Made by a program: the position numbers and the translations under genes | In this document: positions 8,377 through 17,450 of the stretch, piece by piece | How the letters are laid out: each line of letters opens with the position of its first letter | How positions within the stretch are numbered: the first letter of the stretch is position 1 | Assembly: GCF_042680725.1 (NCBI RefSeq) | Contig: NZ_JBHUEK010000031.1 | Span: 186,001 to 250,000 of the forward strand | Length of the DNA stretch: 64,000 nucleotides | DNA from: Ferdinandcohnia salidurans | GTDB lineage: Bacteria; Bacillota; Bacilli; Bacillales; Bacillaceae_L | Direction: 5' to 3' | Notes under the pieces: model-generated | What the model saw: only the letters and a program-made list of their open reading frames with translations | Databases searched by the model: none | Told to the model about the DNA's origin: nothing

Positions 8377-9408
8377 TTGCTAACAGATCGTCAACTATTG
8401 ATTCTTCAAGTAATAATTGATGACTTTATTAGATCTGCACAGCCAGTAGGGTCAAGAACATTGTCGAAAAAGGATGGGATTGTGTTTAGCTCAGCAACTA
8501 TTCGCAATGAGATGGCAGATCTAGAAGAACTAGGATTTATTGAGAAAACCCATAGCTCATCTGGTAGAGTCCCATCTGAACAAGGCTATCGATACTATGT
8601 GGATCATTTATTATCTCCAAGTCGATTAACTTTAAAGGAAAAGCATGAGATAAAGTCAATTTTTGCAGAGAAGATTTATGAGCTTGAAAAAATCGTTCAA
8701 AAATCTGCACAGATTTTATCAGATCTAACAAACTATACTTCAATTGTTTTAGGTCCCGCCTTTAAAGAAAATAAAGTCAAAAAGCTGCAAATTGTTCCAA
8801 TTAACAATGAAACAGCTGTTGCAATTATCGTTACAGATAATGGCCATGTGGAAAATCGAACTATTTCATTTCCGGAGTCCATGGATCCGAGCGATATTGA
8901 AAAAATGGTAAACATTCTAAATGAGCGACTTGTTGGTGTTCCACTGACTGATTTAAAAAACAAAATTTATAAAGAAGTTGCTTCTCTGTTAAAAACAAAT
9001 ATACGTAACTACGATACGGTTATAAGTGTTTTAGACAAAACACTTACACTATCAACCGAAGAAAAAGTGTTTATTGGTGGAAAAACAAAGATGTTAAGTC
9101 AACCCGAATTTCATGACATTGAAAAAATTCGATCTTTATTAACCATGATTGAAAGTGAACACGAATTTTCTCGATTGTTACGAACCGATAAAGCGGGAAT
9201 CAATATCAAAATCGGTCATGAAAACAACAATATCGCAATGAATGATTGCAGCCTAATTACTGCAACTTATTCGGTTGGGAATGAACACCTAGGGTCTATC
9301 GCGATTTTGGGCCCGACCAGAATGGAATATTCACGTGTTATTACATTGTTGCAGCATATCAGTCATGATTTTTCGAAGGTGCTGACAAAACTGTATCAAA
9401 TCGAATAG
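8377..9408 (+). CDS. hrcA: heat-inducible transcription repressor HrcA
   Basis: A 343-residue repressor. An N-terminal winged helix (MLTDRQLLILQVIIDDF, SATIRNEMADLEELGFI) is followed by a GAF-like dimerisation domain. It binds CIRCE and is kept active by GroEL, so misfolded protein load releases the heat-shock genes. The start is TTG at 8377 with an AGAGGTGA site. It is the first gene of the operon and is therefore autoregulated through the CIRCE 16 bp upstream. Confidence 0.97.
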   Translation: MLTDRQLLILQVIIDDFIRSAQPVGSRTLSKKDGIVFSSATIRNEMADLEELGFIEKTHSSSGRVPSEQGYRYYVDHLLSPSRLTLKEKHEIKSIFAEKIYELEKIVQKSAQILSDLTNYTSIVLGPAFKENKVKKLQIVPINNETAVAIIVTDNGHVENRTISFPESMDPSDIEKMVNILNERLVGVPLTDLKNKIYKEVASLLKTNIRNYDTVISVLDKTLTLSTEEKVFIGGKTKMLSQPEFHDIEKIRSLLTMIESEHEFSRLLRTDKAGINIKIGHENNNIAMNDCSLITATYSVGNEHLGSIAILGPTRMEYSRVITLLQHISHDFSKVLTKLYQIE

Positions 9409-9424
9409 CCGTGGCTATATTTAG

Positions 9425-9446
9425 TAGAGGGTGGAATAACCCTCTA
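9425..9446 (+). promoter_or_regulatory. hairpin between hrcA and grpE
   Basis: A perfect 8-bp stem TAGAGGGT/ACCCTCTA with a GGAATA loop and no T run, so it is not a terminator. It sits between hrcA and grpE, where the B. subtilis dnaK operon mRNA is known to be processed. It may protect the downstream mRNA end; that is an inference. Confidence 0.5.
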
Positions 9447-9502
9447 ATACATATACTAGATACTATGATGATAGGGACTTCACTTTAAGGGAGGTGAGTG
9501 TA

Positions 9503-10099
9503 TTGGCTAACGAGAACGAAGTAGTAAAAGAAGAAATTGAACTAGAAGAAGCTAACGTAGATAATGATGTGGTAGAAACGATTGAACAGGCTGAAGCAGA
9601 ATTAGTAGAAGAACAAGAAGATAATGTGCAAGCCGAACTTTCGAAAGCCAATGAAAAAATTGCAGAACTTGAAGCTAAGCTAGAGGAGGCAGAAAGTCGC
9701 ATTTTGCGTCAGGTTGCCGATTTCGAAAACTTTAAGAGGCGTGCACGCTTAGATCAAGAAACAGCTGCTACATATAGATCACAAAGTCTTGTAACGGATT
9801 TGTTGCCAGCTCTTGATAACTTTGAGAGGGCACTTCAAATAGAAGCAACAAATGACCAAGCAAAATCTATTATGCAAGGTGTAGAGATGGTTTACCGAAG
9901 CATTATAGATGCCCTTAAAAAAGAAGGGGTAGAAGCTATCGAAGCAGTGGGAACACAATTTGATCCGAATGTGCATCAAGCCGTTATGCAGGTGAGTGAG
10001 CCTGACACGGAATCAAATGTGGTTCTAGAAGAGTTACAAAAAGGATACAAACTTAAAGATAGAGTGTTACGACCTTCAATGGTGAAGGTGAATGAATAG
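9503..10099 (+). CDS. grpE: GrpE, nucleotide exchange factor of DnaK
   Basis: A 198-residue protein. It has a long acidic N-terminal coiled coil, then RQVADFENFKRR and the beta domain ending in GYKLKDRVLRPSMVKV, the family signature. It releases ADP from DnaK. The TTG at 9503 is preferred because GGGAGGTGAG ends 5 bases before it; a GTG at 9494 lies inside that site. It is the second gene of the CIRCE operon. Confidence 0.96.
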   Translation: MANENEVVKEEIELEEANVDNDVVETIEQAEAELVEEQEDNVQAELSKANEKIAELEAKLEEAESRILRQVADFENFKRRARLDQETAATYRSQSLVTDLLPALDNFERALQIEATNDQAKSIMQGVEMVYRSIIDALKKEGVEAIEAVGTQFDPNVHQAVMQVSEPDTESNVVLEELQKGYKLKDRVLRPSMVKVNE

Positions 10100-10131
10100 T
10101 TCAAAGTTTTATTCAATTAGGAGGTTTTTTT

Positions 10132-11973
10132 ATGAGTAAAATCATTGGTATAGATTTAGGTACAACAAACTCATGTGTTGCTGTTATGGAGGGTGGAGAA
10201 CCGAAAGTAATTCCGAACCCAGAAGGTAACCGCACAACACCATCTGTTGTTTCTTTTAAAAATGGGGAAAGACAAGTTGGTGAAGTGGCAAAACGTCAAG
10301 CAATCACAAATCCTAACACAATTATGTCAATCAAACGTCACATGGGAACAGATTATAAAACTGAAATAGAAGGTAAGCAATATACTCCACAAGAAGTATC
10401 TGCGATTCTACTTCAATACTTTAAATCTTATGCAGAAGAATACCTTGGAGAAACGGTAACAAAAGCAGTTATCACAGTCCCAGCATACTTTAATGACGCT
10501 GAACGTCAAGCAACTAAGGATGCAGGTCGAATTGCTGGTCTTGAAGTTGAACGTATTATTAACGAGCCAACTGCTGCTGCTCTTGCATATGGCTTAGATA
10601 AAACAGAAGAAGATCAAACCATTCTTGTATATGACCTTGGTGGTGGTACATTCGACGTGTCCATCCTAGAACTTGGTGACGGAGTATTCGAAGTTAAGTC
10701 AACTGCGGGTGACAATCGTCTTGGTGGAGATGACTTTGACCAAGTAATTATCGATTATTTAGTAGACCAATTCAAAAAGGAAAATGGAATTGATCTTTCA
10801 AAAGATAAAATGGCGTTACAACGTTTAAAAGATGCTGCTGAAAAAGCGAAGAAGGATTTATCCGGTGTAACATCTACACAAATCTCTCTTCCATTTATCA
10901 CTGCAGGAGAAGCAGGACCACTTCACTTAGAAGTTAATTTAACTCGTGCGAAGTTTGATGAGATTTCAGCAGGACTTGTTGAGCGCACAATGGGACCAAC
11001 TCGACGTGCACTTCAAGATGCTGGTCTATCAGCTAGTGAAATTGACAAAGTCATCCTTGTTGGTGGTTCAACTCGTATTCCAGCTGTTCAAGAAGCAATT
11101 AAGAAAGAAACTGGTAAGGAACCACATAAAGGTGTTAACCCCGATGAAGTAGTTGCTCTAGGTGCAGCAATTCAAGGTGGAGTATTAACTGGTGACGTTA
11201 AGGATGTTGTTCTGCTTGACGTAACACCTTTATCTCTAGGTATCGAAACAATGGGTGGTGTATTTACTCGTTTAATCGATCGTAATACAACAATCCCAAC
11301 AAGTAAGTCACAAACATTCTCAACTGCTGCAGACAATCAAACAGCTGTTGACATCCATGTACTTCAAGGTGAACGCCAAATGGCTGCCGATAACAAAACA
11401 TTGGGCCGTTTCCAATTAACTGATATTCCACCAGCACCACGTGGAGTGCCACAAATTGAAGTAACATTTGATATCGATAAGAACGGTATCGTAAATGTAC
11501 GTGCAAAAGATCTTGGTACAAATAAAGAGCAAGCTATTACAATTCAATCATCTTCAGGCTTATCTGACGATGAAGTAGATCGTATGGTACGTGAGGCTGA
11601 AGAAAATGCAGAAGCCGACAAAAAGCGTAAAGAAGAAGTTGAACTTCGTAATGAAGCAGATCAATTAGTGTTTACAACTGAAAAAACACTTAAAGACTTA
11701 GAAGGTAAAGTTGATGCTGCAGAAGTTGAAAAAGCTAACGAAGCTAAAGACGCTTTAAAACAAGCAATTGAGAAAAACGAACTTGAAGAAATCAGAGCGA
11801 AGAAAGATGCTCTACAAGAAATCGTTCAACAGCTTTCCGTGAAACTTTATGAGCAAGCTCAGCAACAAGCTCAAGCAGCTCAGGGTGCACAAGGAGCAGA
11901 AGGTGCAGCTCAAGGCAAGAAAGACGACGATGTAGTAGATGCTGAATACGAAGAAGTAAATGATGATAAATAG
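10132..11973 (+). CDS. dnaK: chaperone protein DnaK (Hsp70)
   Basis: A 613-residue Hsp70. The ATPase domain begins IIGIDLGTTNSCVAV and contains VYDLGGGTFDVS and VGGSTRIP. The substrate-binding domain follows (DVTPLSLGIETMGG). The C-terminal tail is rich in Gln, Ala and Gly and ends in acidic residues. AGGAGG lies 7 bases before the ATG. Translation stops at TAG, and a structured repeat begins immediately after it. A terminator follows at 12174, which separates it from dnaJ. Confidence 0.99.
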   Translation: MSKIIGIDLGTTNSCVAVMEGGEPKVIPNPEGNRTTPSVVSFKNGERQVGEVAKRQAITNPNTIMSIKRHMGTDYKTEIEGKQYTPQEVSAILLQYFKSYAEEYLGETVTKAVITVPAYFNDAERQATKDAGRIAGLEVERIINEPTAAALAYGLDKTEEDQTILVYDLGGGTFDVSILELGDGVFEVKSTAGDNRLGGDDFDQVIIDYLVDQFKKENGIDLSKDKMALQRLKDAAEKAKKDLSGVTSTQISLPFITAGEAGPLHLEVNLTRAKFDEISAGLVERTMGPTRRALQDAGLSASEIDKVILVGGSTRIPAVQEAIKKETGKEPHKGVNPDEVVALGAAIQGGVLTGDVKDVVLLDVTPLSLGIETMGGVFTRLIDRNTTIPTSKSQTFSTAADNQTAVDIHVLQGERQMAADNKTLGRFQLTDIPPAPRGVPQIEVTFDIDKNGIVNVRAKDLGTNKEQAITIQSSSGLSDDEVDRMVREAEENAEADKKRKEEVELRNEADQLVFTTEKTLKDLEGKVDAAEVEKANEAKDALKQAIEKNELEEIRAKKDALQEIVQQLSVKLYEQAQQQAQAAQGAQGAEGAAQGKKDDDVVDAEYEEVNDDK

Positions 11974-12142
11974 AAAGGCGTAAGTGCCTTGCTCAGAAAC
12001 GAGAAAACTGGCCGACTAAAACGCCACGTCCTGTGGCGAAGTCGGCACTAGCACATCCTGTGCGTCGAAGACTCCGACAAAGAGGCGTAGTTTGCCTCTG
12101 CAGGAGGAGTTGAAGTTTCTCGAGTTTCTAGGCACTGAAACC
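11974..12142 (+). repeat. structured intergenic repeat, copy A (about 169 bp)
   Basis: Near-identical to the reverse complement of 31101-31270. A closing stem (AGTGCCT at the left with AGGCACT at the right, extended by AGAAA/TTTCT and CGAGAAA/TTTCTCG) encloses three arms. Arm 1 is GCCGACT/AGTCGGC with an inner GCCAC/GTGGC. Arm 2 is GCACA-TCC-TGTGC. Arm 3 is ACTCC/GGAGT enclosing AGAGGC/GCCTCT. It starts at the base after the dnaK stop codon. Confidence 0.85.
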
Positions 12143-12173
12143 AGACACCGTTAAAAGAATTAAATGTAAAAAA

Positions 12174-12212
12174 AAGTCGAAGTCAGGCCTGTCTTGGCTT
12201 TGGCTTTTTTTG
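12174..12212 (+). terminator. terminator between dnaK and dnaJ
   Basis: A 13-bp stem rich in G-T wobbles (12174-12186 with 12194-12206), followed by seven to eight T. Confidence 0.75.
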
Positions 12213-12274
12213 TTTAAAGTGGTTACCCTTTAAAAGTTAGACAATTATGAACTTAATGCTTAAAACAAGTATTA

Positions 12275-12304
12275 TTGCCTTTTCATAAAATTAAATGATA
12301 CAAT
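12275..12304 (+). promoter_or_regulatory. sigma-A promoter for dnaJ
   Basis: TTGCCT, an 18-bp spacer and TACAAT, ending 34 bp before the dnaJ start. With the preceding terminator it suggests dnaJ-prmA-rsmE-mtaB can be expressed separately from hrcA-grpE-dnaK. Confidence 0.65.
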
Positions 12305-12337
12305 ATTCTTTATGTGAATGATGCGGGAGTGGATTCA

Positions 12338-13468
12338 ATGAGTAAAAGAGATTATTATGAGGTACTCGGGGTTTCGAAAAGTGCTAGTAAAGACGAAATT
12401 AAAAAAGCATATCGAAAATTATCAAAAAAATATCACCCCGATATCAATAAAGAAGCAGATGCTGCAGATAAATTTAAGGAAATTACAGAGGCTTACGATG
12501 CATTATCAGACGATAATAAACGTGCTCACTATGACCAATTTGGTCATGCAGATCCAAATCAAGGGTTTGGTGGCTTTGGTGGAGGTGCGGATTTTGGTGG
12601 TGGCTTTGGTTTCGAAGATATCTTCAGCTCAATCTTTGGTGGCGGAACTAGAAGAAGAGACCCAAATGCACCACGTCAAGGGGCAGATTTACAATATACA
12701 ATGACACTTAAGTTTGAAGAGGCTGTTTTTGGTAAGGAAACAGACATCGAAATTCCGAGAGAGGAAGAATGTTCAACCTGTCATGGGTCAGGTGCAAAAC
12801 CTGGAACAAACCCACAAGAATGTTCACACTGTGGAGGTTCGGGTCAAATCAACGTTGAACAAAACACAGCTTTCGGAAGAATTGTAAACAGACGTGTATG
12901 TCACCACTGTAGTGGAACTGGTAAATTCATTAAGGATAAATGTTCTACATGTAGTGGAACTGGTAAAGTGAAAAAACGCAAGAAAATTCATGTGAAAATT
13001 CCAGCTGGTATTGATGACGGCCAACAGCTTCGCGTATCCGGTCAAGGTGAACCAGGTGTAAATGGAGGACCTCCAGGGGATTTATACGTTGTGTTCCATG
13101 TTCGATCTCATGAATTTTTCGAGCGTGACGGAGATGATATTTTCTGTGAAATGCCACTAACCTTTGCGCAAGCTGCATTAGGTGATGAAATTGAAGTACC
13201 TACTCTTCATGGGAAGGTAAAGCTAAAGATACCTGCTGGTACTCAGACTGGAACAAAATTCCGCCTTCGAGGCAAGGGTGTGCCAAATGTTCGTGGTTAT
13301 GGTCAAGGAGACCAACATATTCGGATTCGGGTTATTACCCCAACAAAGCTGTCTGAAAAACAAAAACAATTGCTTCGTGAATTTACGGAAATAAGCGGTA
13401 ATGAAGCTCCGGATGAACAACATGATAATTTTTTCGCGAAAGTAAAACGAGCTTTTAAAGGCGAATGA
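12338..13468 (+). CDS. dnaJ: chaperone protein DnaJ (Hsp40)
   Basis: A 376-residue type I J-protein. The J domain is at residues 1-70 with His33-Pro34-Asp35. A Gly/Phe-rich linker (residues 75-110) follows, then four CxxCxGxG zinc repeats and the C-terminal substrate-binding and dimerisation domain. It delivers clients to DnaK and stimulates its ATPase. The start is set by GGGAGTGG before base 2338 of this 10-kb block (12338); an in-frame upstream start adds eight unlikely residues. Confidence 0.97.
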   Translation: MSKRDYYEVLGVSKSASKDEIKKAYRKLSKKYHPDINKEADAADKFKEITEAYDALSDDNKRAHYDQFGHADPNQGFGGFGGGADFGGGFGFEDIFSSIFGGGTRRRDPNAPRQGADLQYTMTLKFEEAVFGKETDIEIPREEECSTCHGSGAKPGTNPQECSHCGGSGQINVEQNTAFGRIVNRRVCHHCSGTGKFIKDKCSTCSGTGKVKKRKKIHVKIPAGIDDGQQLRVSGQGEPGVNGGPPGDLYVVFHVRSHEFFERDGDDIFCEMPLTFAQAALGDEIEVPTLHGKVKLKIPAGTQTGTKFRLRGKGVPNVRGYGQGDQHIRIRVITPTKLSEKQKQLLREFTEISGNEAPDEQHDNFFAKVKRAFKGE

Positions 13469-13517
13469 TACAAAAAGGTGTAGCGACTTTTTAACAAATG
13501 GATTGGAGTTGGTAGTA

Positions 13518-14462
13518 ATGAAATGGTCTGAAATTAGTATTCACACTACACAAGAGGCGGTGGAGCCGGTATCAAATATACTTCATGAAGCAGGTGCAAG
13601 TGGAGTTGTCATTGAGGATCCATTTGACTTAACGAAAGAACGTGAAAATGTGTTTGGTGAGATCTACCAACTCAATCCTGATGACTACCCTGAAGAAGGA
13701 GTTATTGTTAAGGCGTACCTCCCAGTAAATAGCTTTTTAGGTGAAACGGTTGAAGAGATAAAAGAAGCAATCAACAATCTTTTGCTTTTTGATATTGACT
13801 TGGGCCATAATAAAGTCACTATTAGCGAAGTTCATGAGGAAGAGTGGGCTACAGCGTGGAAGAAGTATTATCATCCTGTAAAAATTTCTGAGAAATTTAC
13901 AATCGTGCCTACTTGGGAAATGTACGAGCCTGTTCATAGTGATGAATTAATAATTGAACTAGACCCAGGCATGGCTTTCGGAACGGGTACACATCCAACG
14001 ACAGTCATGAGTATTCAAGCATTAGAACGAACAGTTAAGAACGGAGATACAATTATCGATGTTGGGACTGGTTCTGGTGTGTTAAGTATTGCAGCAGCAA
14101 TGCTGGGGGCAAGTTCTGTCAAAGCACTTGATTTAGACACAGTTGCGGTTGAAAGTGCAAGACTCAATATTAAATTAAACAAGGTTCATGATAAAGTTAC
14201 CGTGTCTCAGAATAATCTACTTGATGATATTGAGGGACCTGTGGATCTCATTGTCGCGAATATCCTAGCTGAAATTATTGTCCGTTTCACAGATGATGCA
14301 GTAAAAATCCTGAAACCGAATGGAGCATTCATCGTTTCTGGAATTATTAATACGAAAAAACAAGAAGTAAAGGACAGTCTTCTGGCATCTGGATTCGAGA
14401 TTGAGGAAGTACTAGTTATGGAAGACTGGGTATCAATGATTGCAAGAAAGAAAAGCGAATAA
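13518..14462 (+). CDS. prmA: ribosomal protein L11 methyltransferase
   Basis: A 314-residue S-adenosylmethionine-dependent methyltransferase of the PrmA family, which trimethylates L11. An N-terminal substrate-recognition domain precedes the Rossmann fold, whose motif I is IIDVGTGSGVLSIAAA. Motif IV, VANILAEI, is the family form of NPPY. The ATG at 13518 with GGAG upstream is preferred to an in-frame TTG five codons earlier. It follows dnaJ closely and precedes rsmE, the normal order. Confidence 0.94.
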   Translation: MKWSEISIHTTQEAVEPVSNILHEAGASGVVIEDPFDLTKERENVFGEIYQLNPDDYPEEGVIVKAYLPVNSFLGETVEEIKEAINNLLLFDIDLGHNKVTISEVHEEEWATAWKKYYHPVKISEKFTIVPTWEMYEPVHSDELIIELDPGMAFGTGTHPTTVMSIQALERTVKNGDTIIDVGTGSGVLSIAAAMLGASSVKALDLDTVAVESARLNIKLNKVHDKVTVSQNNLLDDIEGPVDLIVANILAEIIVRFTDDAVKILKPNGAFIVSGIINTKKQEVKDSLLASGFEIEEVLVMEDWVSMIARKKSE

Positions 14463-14489
14463 GGGTATTTGCAGGTGGTGGAAAAATAG

Positions 14490-15233
14490 ATGCAAAGATA
14501 TTTCGTCGATACTATAAACGAAACACAGGCCACAATTACAGGTGAAGATGTTCACCATATAACACGAGTTATGAGAATGTCAGTTGGAGACTCTATTTTT
14601 TGTTGTTATAATGGTAGAGTAGCTATTTGTGCAATTACTGAAATTACCAATGATACAGTTTTGGCAAATGTTGTAGAATGGGTAGAGAACTCGAATGAGC
14701 TTCCCATTAAGGTATGTATTGCAAGCGGACTACCAAAAGGGGATAAGCTTGAATATGTAATCCAAAAAGGGACGGAGCTTGGGGCATCTGAGTTTGTCCC
14801 TTTTGTTGCGGCACGTTCAATTGTCAAATGGGATGAAAAAAAAGGACAAAAAAAGGTAGAACGGTGGGCGAAAATTGCAAAGGAAGCAGCTGAGCAATCC
14901 CATCGCGCAATGGTTCCAAACGTTAACAAACCATTATCATTTCGAGAATTATTGTCCTTTAGTCAATCTTATACCTATAAGGTAGTAGCTTATGAAGAGG
15001 ATGCAAAGCGCGGTGAAAACTCTAATCTAGCACGTCTTTTATCACAAATGAAAAATGGGGAATCTCTTTTTGTTGTGATCGGGCCTGAAGGAGGTCTAAC
15101 CGAAAAAGAGGTTTCCTTCTTAATCGAAAATGAGTTTATTTCCTGCAGCTTTGGACCACGAATTTTACGTACTGAAACAGCACCATTATATGTTTTATCA
15201 ACTGTATCATATCATTTTGAATTAGCGAGGTGA
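14490..15233 (+). CDS. rsmE: 16S rRNA (uracil1498-N3)-methyltransferase
   Basis: A 247-residue SPOUT-fold methyltransferase of the RsmE/YqeU family. An N-terminal PUA-like domain is followed by the knotted SAM site with IGPEGGLTEKEV and FGPRILRTETAPLYVLS, both family signatures. It methylates N3 of U1498 in helix 44 of 16S rRNA. Its stop codon overlaps the ribosome site of mtaB, indicating translational coupling. Confidence 0.95.
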   Translation: MQRYFVDTINETQATITGEDVHHITRVMRMSVGDSIFCCYNGRVAICAITEITNDTVLANVVEWVENSNELPIKVCIASGLPKGDKLEYVIQKGTELGASEFVPFVAARSIVKWDEKKGQKKVERWAKIAKEAAEQSHRAMVPNVNKPLSFRELLSFSQSYTYKVVAYEEDAKRGENSNLARLLSQMKNGESLFVVIGPEGGLTEKEVSFLIENEFISCSFGPRILRTETAPLYVLSTVSYHFELAR

Positions 15234-15238
15234 CAATC

Positions 15239-16597
15239 ATGTCATTAGTTGCATTCCATACATTAGGATGTAAAGTAAATCATTATGAAACAGAAGCCAT
15301 ATGGCAGCTTTTTAAAGAGTCTGGCTATGAGCGTACTGAGTTTGAAAGTACTGCTGATGTGTATGTAATTAACACTTGTACTGTTACAAATACAGGGGAC
15401 AAAAAGAGTAGACAGGTCATTCGTAGAGCGATTCGTAAGAATCCTGATGCTGTTATTTGTGTTACAGGCTGTTATGCACAAACATCACCAGCGGAAATCA
15501 TGGCGATTCCTGGCGTTGATATTGTCGTTGGTACACAGGATCGTAAGAAGATGCTTGAATATATCGAGCAATACAAAGAAGAGCGACAACCGATAAATGG
15601 TGTTGGAAATATCATGAAAACACGAGTGTATGAAGAACTTGATGTACCTTCATTTACTGACCGTACCCGTGCTTCATTAAAAATCCAAGAAGGTTGTAAC
15701 AATTTCTGTACGTTCTGTATCATTCCATGGGCACGTGGTTTAATGCGTTCTCGTGACCCACAAGAGGTTATCAAACAAGCACAACAGCTTGTGAATGCAG
15801 GCTATAAAGAGATTGTTTTAACCGGAATCCACACAGGTGGCTATGGGGAAGATATGAAAGATTACAATCTGGCAGCTCTTTTACGCGACCTAGAATCAAA
15901 GGTTATTGGTCTTAAGAGAATTCGTATTTCTTCCATCGAAGCTAGCCAAATCACAGATGAAATTATTGAAGTGCTAGATAAATCGAAAAAAGTGGTTAGA
16001 CATCTACATGTTCCATTACAATCAGGTTCGAACACCGTGTTAAAGCGTATGAGACGTAAATACACAATGGAGTTCTTTGCTGAACGTCTAACAAAGTTGC
16101 GTCAGGCATTACCAGGATTGGCGATTACATCAGATGTTATTGTTGGTTTCCCTGGGGAAACGGAAGAAGAGTTTATGGAAACCTATAATTTTATTAACGA
16201 ACATAAATTCTCTGAATTACACGTTTTCCCATATTCAAAGCGTACTGGAACACCTGCCGCTAGAATGGAAGACCAAATTGATGAAGAAGTGAAGAATGAG
16301 CGTGTACACCGTTTAATTTCACTATCTGACCAATTAGCGAAGGAGTATGCGTCTAATTACGAAGGTGAAGTATTAGAAGTAATTCCAGAGGAAATCGACA
16401 AAGACGATCCAACAAGTGGTCTATACATCGGATATACAGACAACTATTTAAAAGTAAAGTTCGATGCCACTGAAGATATGATTGGAAAAATTGTAAAAGT
16501 AAAAATTACAAAAGCCGGTTATCCATATAATGAAGGTAAATTTGTAAAAGTCGAAGAAGAACTAACGGTTGAACAAGAACAAAGAACGACTGCATAA
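15239..16597 (+). CDS. mtaB: tRNA t6A37 methylthiotransferase MtaB
   Basis: A 452-residue radical SAM methylthiotransferase. The N-terminal domain carries three cluster cysteines (TLGCKVN, NTCTVT, TGCYAQ). The radical SAM motif is CNNFCTFC, followed by IPWARG. The C-terminal TRAM domain binds tRNA. The family (YqeV in B. subtilis) converts t6A37 to ms2t6A37 in tRNA decoding ANN codons. The ATG at 15239 lies 5 bases after GAGGTGA; a GTG at 15230 would overlap that site. Confidence 0.95.
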   Translation: MSLVAFHTLGCKVNHYETEAIWQLFKESGYERTEFESTADVYVINTCTVTNTGDKKSRQVIRRAIRKNPDAVICVTGCYAQTSPAEIMAIPGVDIVVGTQDRKKMLEYIEQYKEERQPINGVGNIMKTRVYEELDVPSFTDRTRASLKIQEGCNNFCTFCIIPWARGLMRSRDPQEVIKQAQQLVNAGYKEIVLTGIHTGGYGEDMKDYNLAALLRDLESKVIGLKRIRISSIEASQITDEIIEVLDKSKKVVRHLHVPLQSGSNTVLKRMRRKYTMEFFAERLTKLRQALPGLAITSDVIVGFPGETEEEFMETYNFINEHKFSELHVFPYSKRTGTPAARMEDQIDEEVKNERVHRLISLSDQLAKEYASNYEGEVLEVIPEEIDKDDPTSGLYIGYTDNYLKVKFDATEDMIGKIVKVKITKAGYPYNEGKFVKVEEELTVEQEQRTTA

Positions 16598-16612
16598 GAA
16601 CCAGAGAACCGT

Positions 16613-16647
16613 AAAGAAGTTAATCATTGGATTAGCTTCTTTTTTTT
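16613..16647 (+). terminator. terminator after mtaB
   Basis: AAAGAAG-t-TAAT pairs with ATTA-g-CTTCTTT across a 6-nt loop and runs into a T tract. Confidence 0.85.
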
Positions 16648-16672
16648 ATCGCATAATATGACAGAGAAGTGC

Positions 16673-16701
16673 TAGTCAAGCTGTTGCAACAATGATATGA
16701 T
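16673..16701 (+). promoter_or_regulatory. candidate promoter for deoC
   Basis: TAGTCA (four of six consensus bases), a 17-bp spacer and TATGAT. Confidence 0.4.
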
Positions 16702-16744
16702 GTTAGAGGTACGTACAACTGAAAGATGAAGGGAGTAATACATA

Positions 16745-17413
16745 ATGACGAATATTGCAAAAATGATTGATCATACAGCATTAAAAGCGGATACAACGAA
16801 AGCGCAAATTGAAACCCTTTGTGCAGAGGCAAAAGAATATGGGTTTATGTCCGTTTGTGTAAATCCAACATGGGTAGAAAAGGCAGCAAGCTTGTTAAAT
16901 GGTTCAGATGTTAAGGTTTGTACAGTTATTGGTTTTCCATTAGGAGCTAGTACTTCTGAAACAAAGGCATTTGAAACAAAGGATGCAATTGAAAAAGGAG
17001 CCACTGAAGTGGATATGGTAATCAATATCGGTGCTCTTAAGGATAAAAATGACGAATTAGTTGAAAAAGACATTCGTATGGTTGTTGAAGCAGCCAAAGG
17101 AAAGGCGCTTACTAAAGTGATTATCGAGACATCCTTGCTAACTGATGAGGAAAAAGTAAGAGCTTGTGAACTCTCTGTAAAAGCTGGGGCTGATTTTGTT
17201 AAAACATCCACTGGTTTCTCGACAGGTGGTGCTACTGTGGAAGATATTCGCTTAATGCGTAAAACAGTGGGTCCAGATATCGGAGTAAAGGCATCTGGTG
17301 GTGTTCGTGATGTGAAGGGTACTCAAGATATGATCGATGCTGGGGCTACAAGAATTGGGGCGAGTGCTGGTGTCGCAATCGTTAATGGATTAACTGGTTC
17401 TTCAGATTACTAA
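16745..17413 (+). CDS. deoC: deoxyribose-phosphate aldolase
   Basis: A 222-residue TIM-barrel class I aldolase. It splits 2-deoxyribose 5-phosphate into glyceraldehyde 3-phosphate and acetaldehyde in deoxynucleoside catabolism. The Schiff-base lysine is in FVKTSTGF (Lys153), and a second conserved lysine is in VKASGGVRD. GGGAG precedes the ATG. It stands alone between two terminators, not next to nupC/pdp as in B. subtilis, so its regulation is probably different. Confidence 0.96.
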   Translation: MTNIAKMIDHTALKADTTKAQIETLCAEAKEYGFMSVCVNPTWVEKAASLLNGSDVKVCTVIGFPLGASTSETKAFETKDAIEKGATEVDMVINIGALKDKNDELVEKDIRMVVEAAKGKALTKVIIETSLLTDEEKVRACELSVKAGADFVKTSTGFSTGGATVEDIRLMRKTVGPDIGVKASGGVRDVKGTQDMIDAGATRIGASAGVAIVNGLTGSSDY

Positions 17414-17423
17414 AAAAGAAATT

Positions 17424-17450
17424 AAGCTGGCCAAATGGCCAGCTTTTTTT
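17424..17450. terminator. bidirectional terminator between deoC and yqeW
   Basis: A perfect 9-bp stem AAGCTGGCC/GGCCAGCTT with an AAAT loop and T7 on the plus strand. A-rich sequence upstream gives T's on the minus strand. Confidence 0.85.

Noticed and set aside
16771..17211. 146-residue open frame antisense to deoC
   Set aside because: A mirror frame of a well-supported gene. Its composition is typical of antisense reading.
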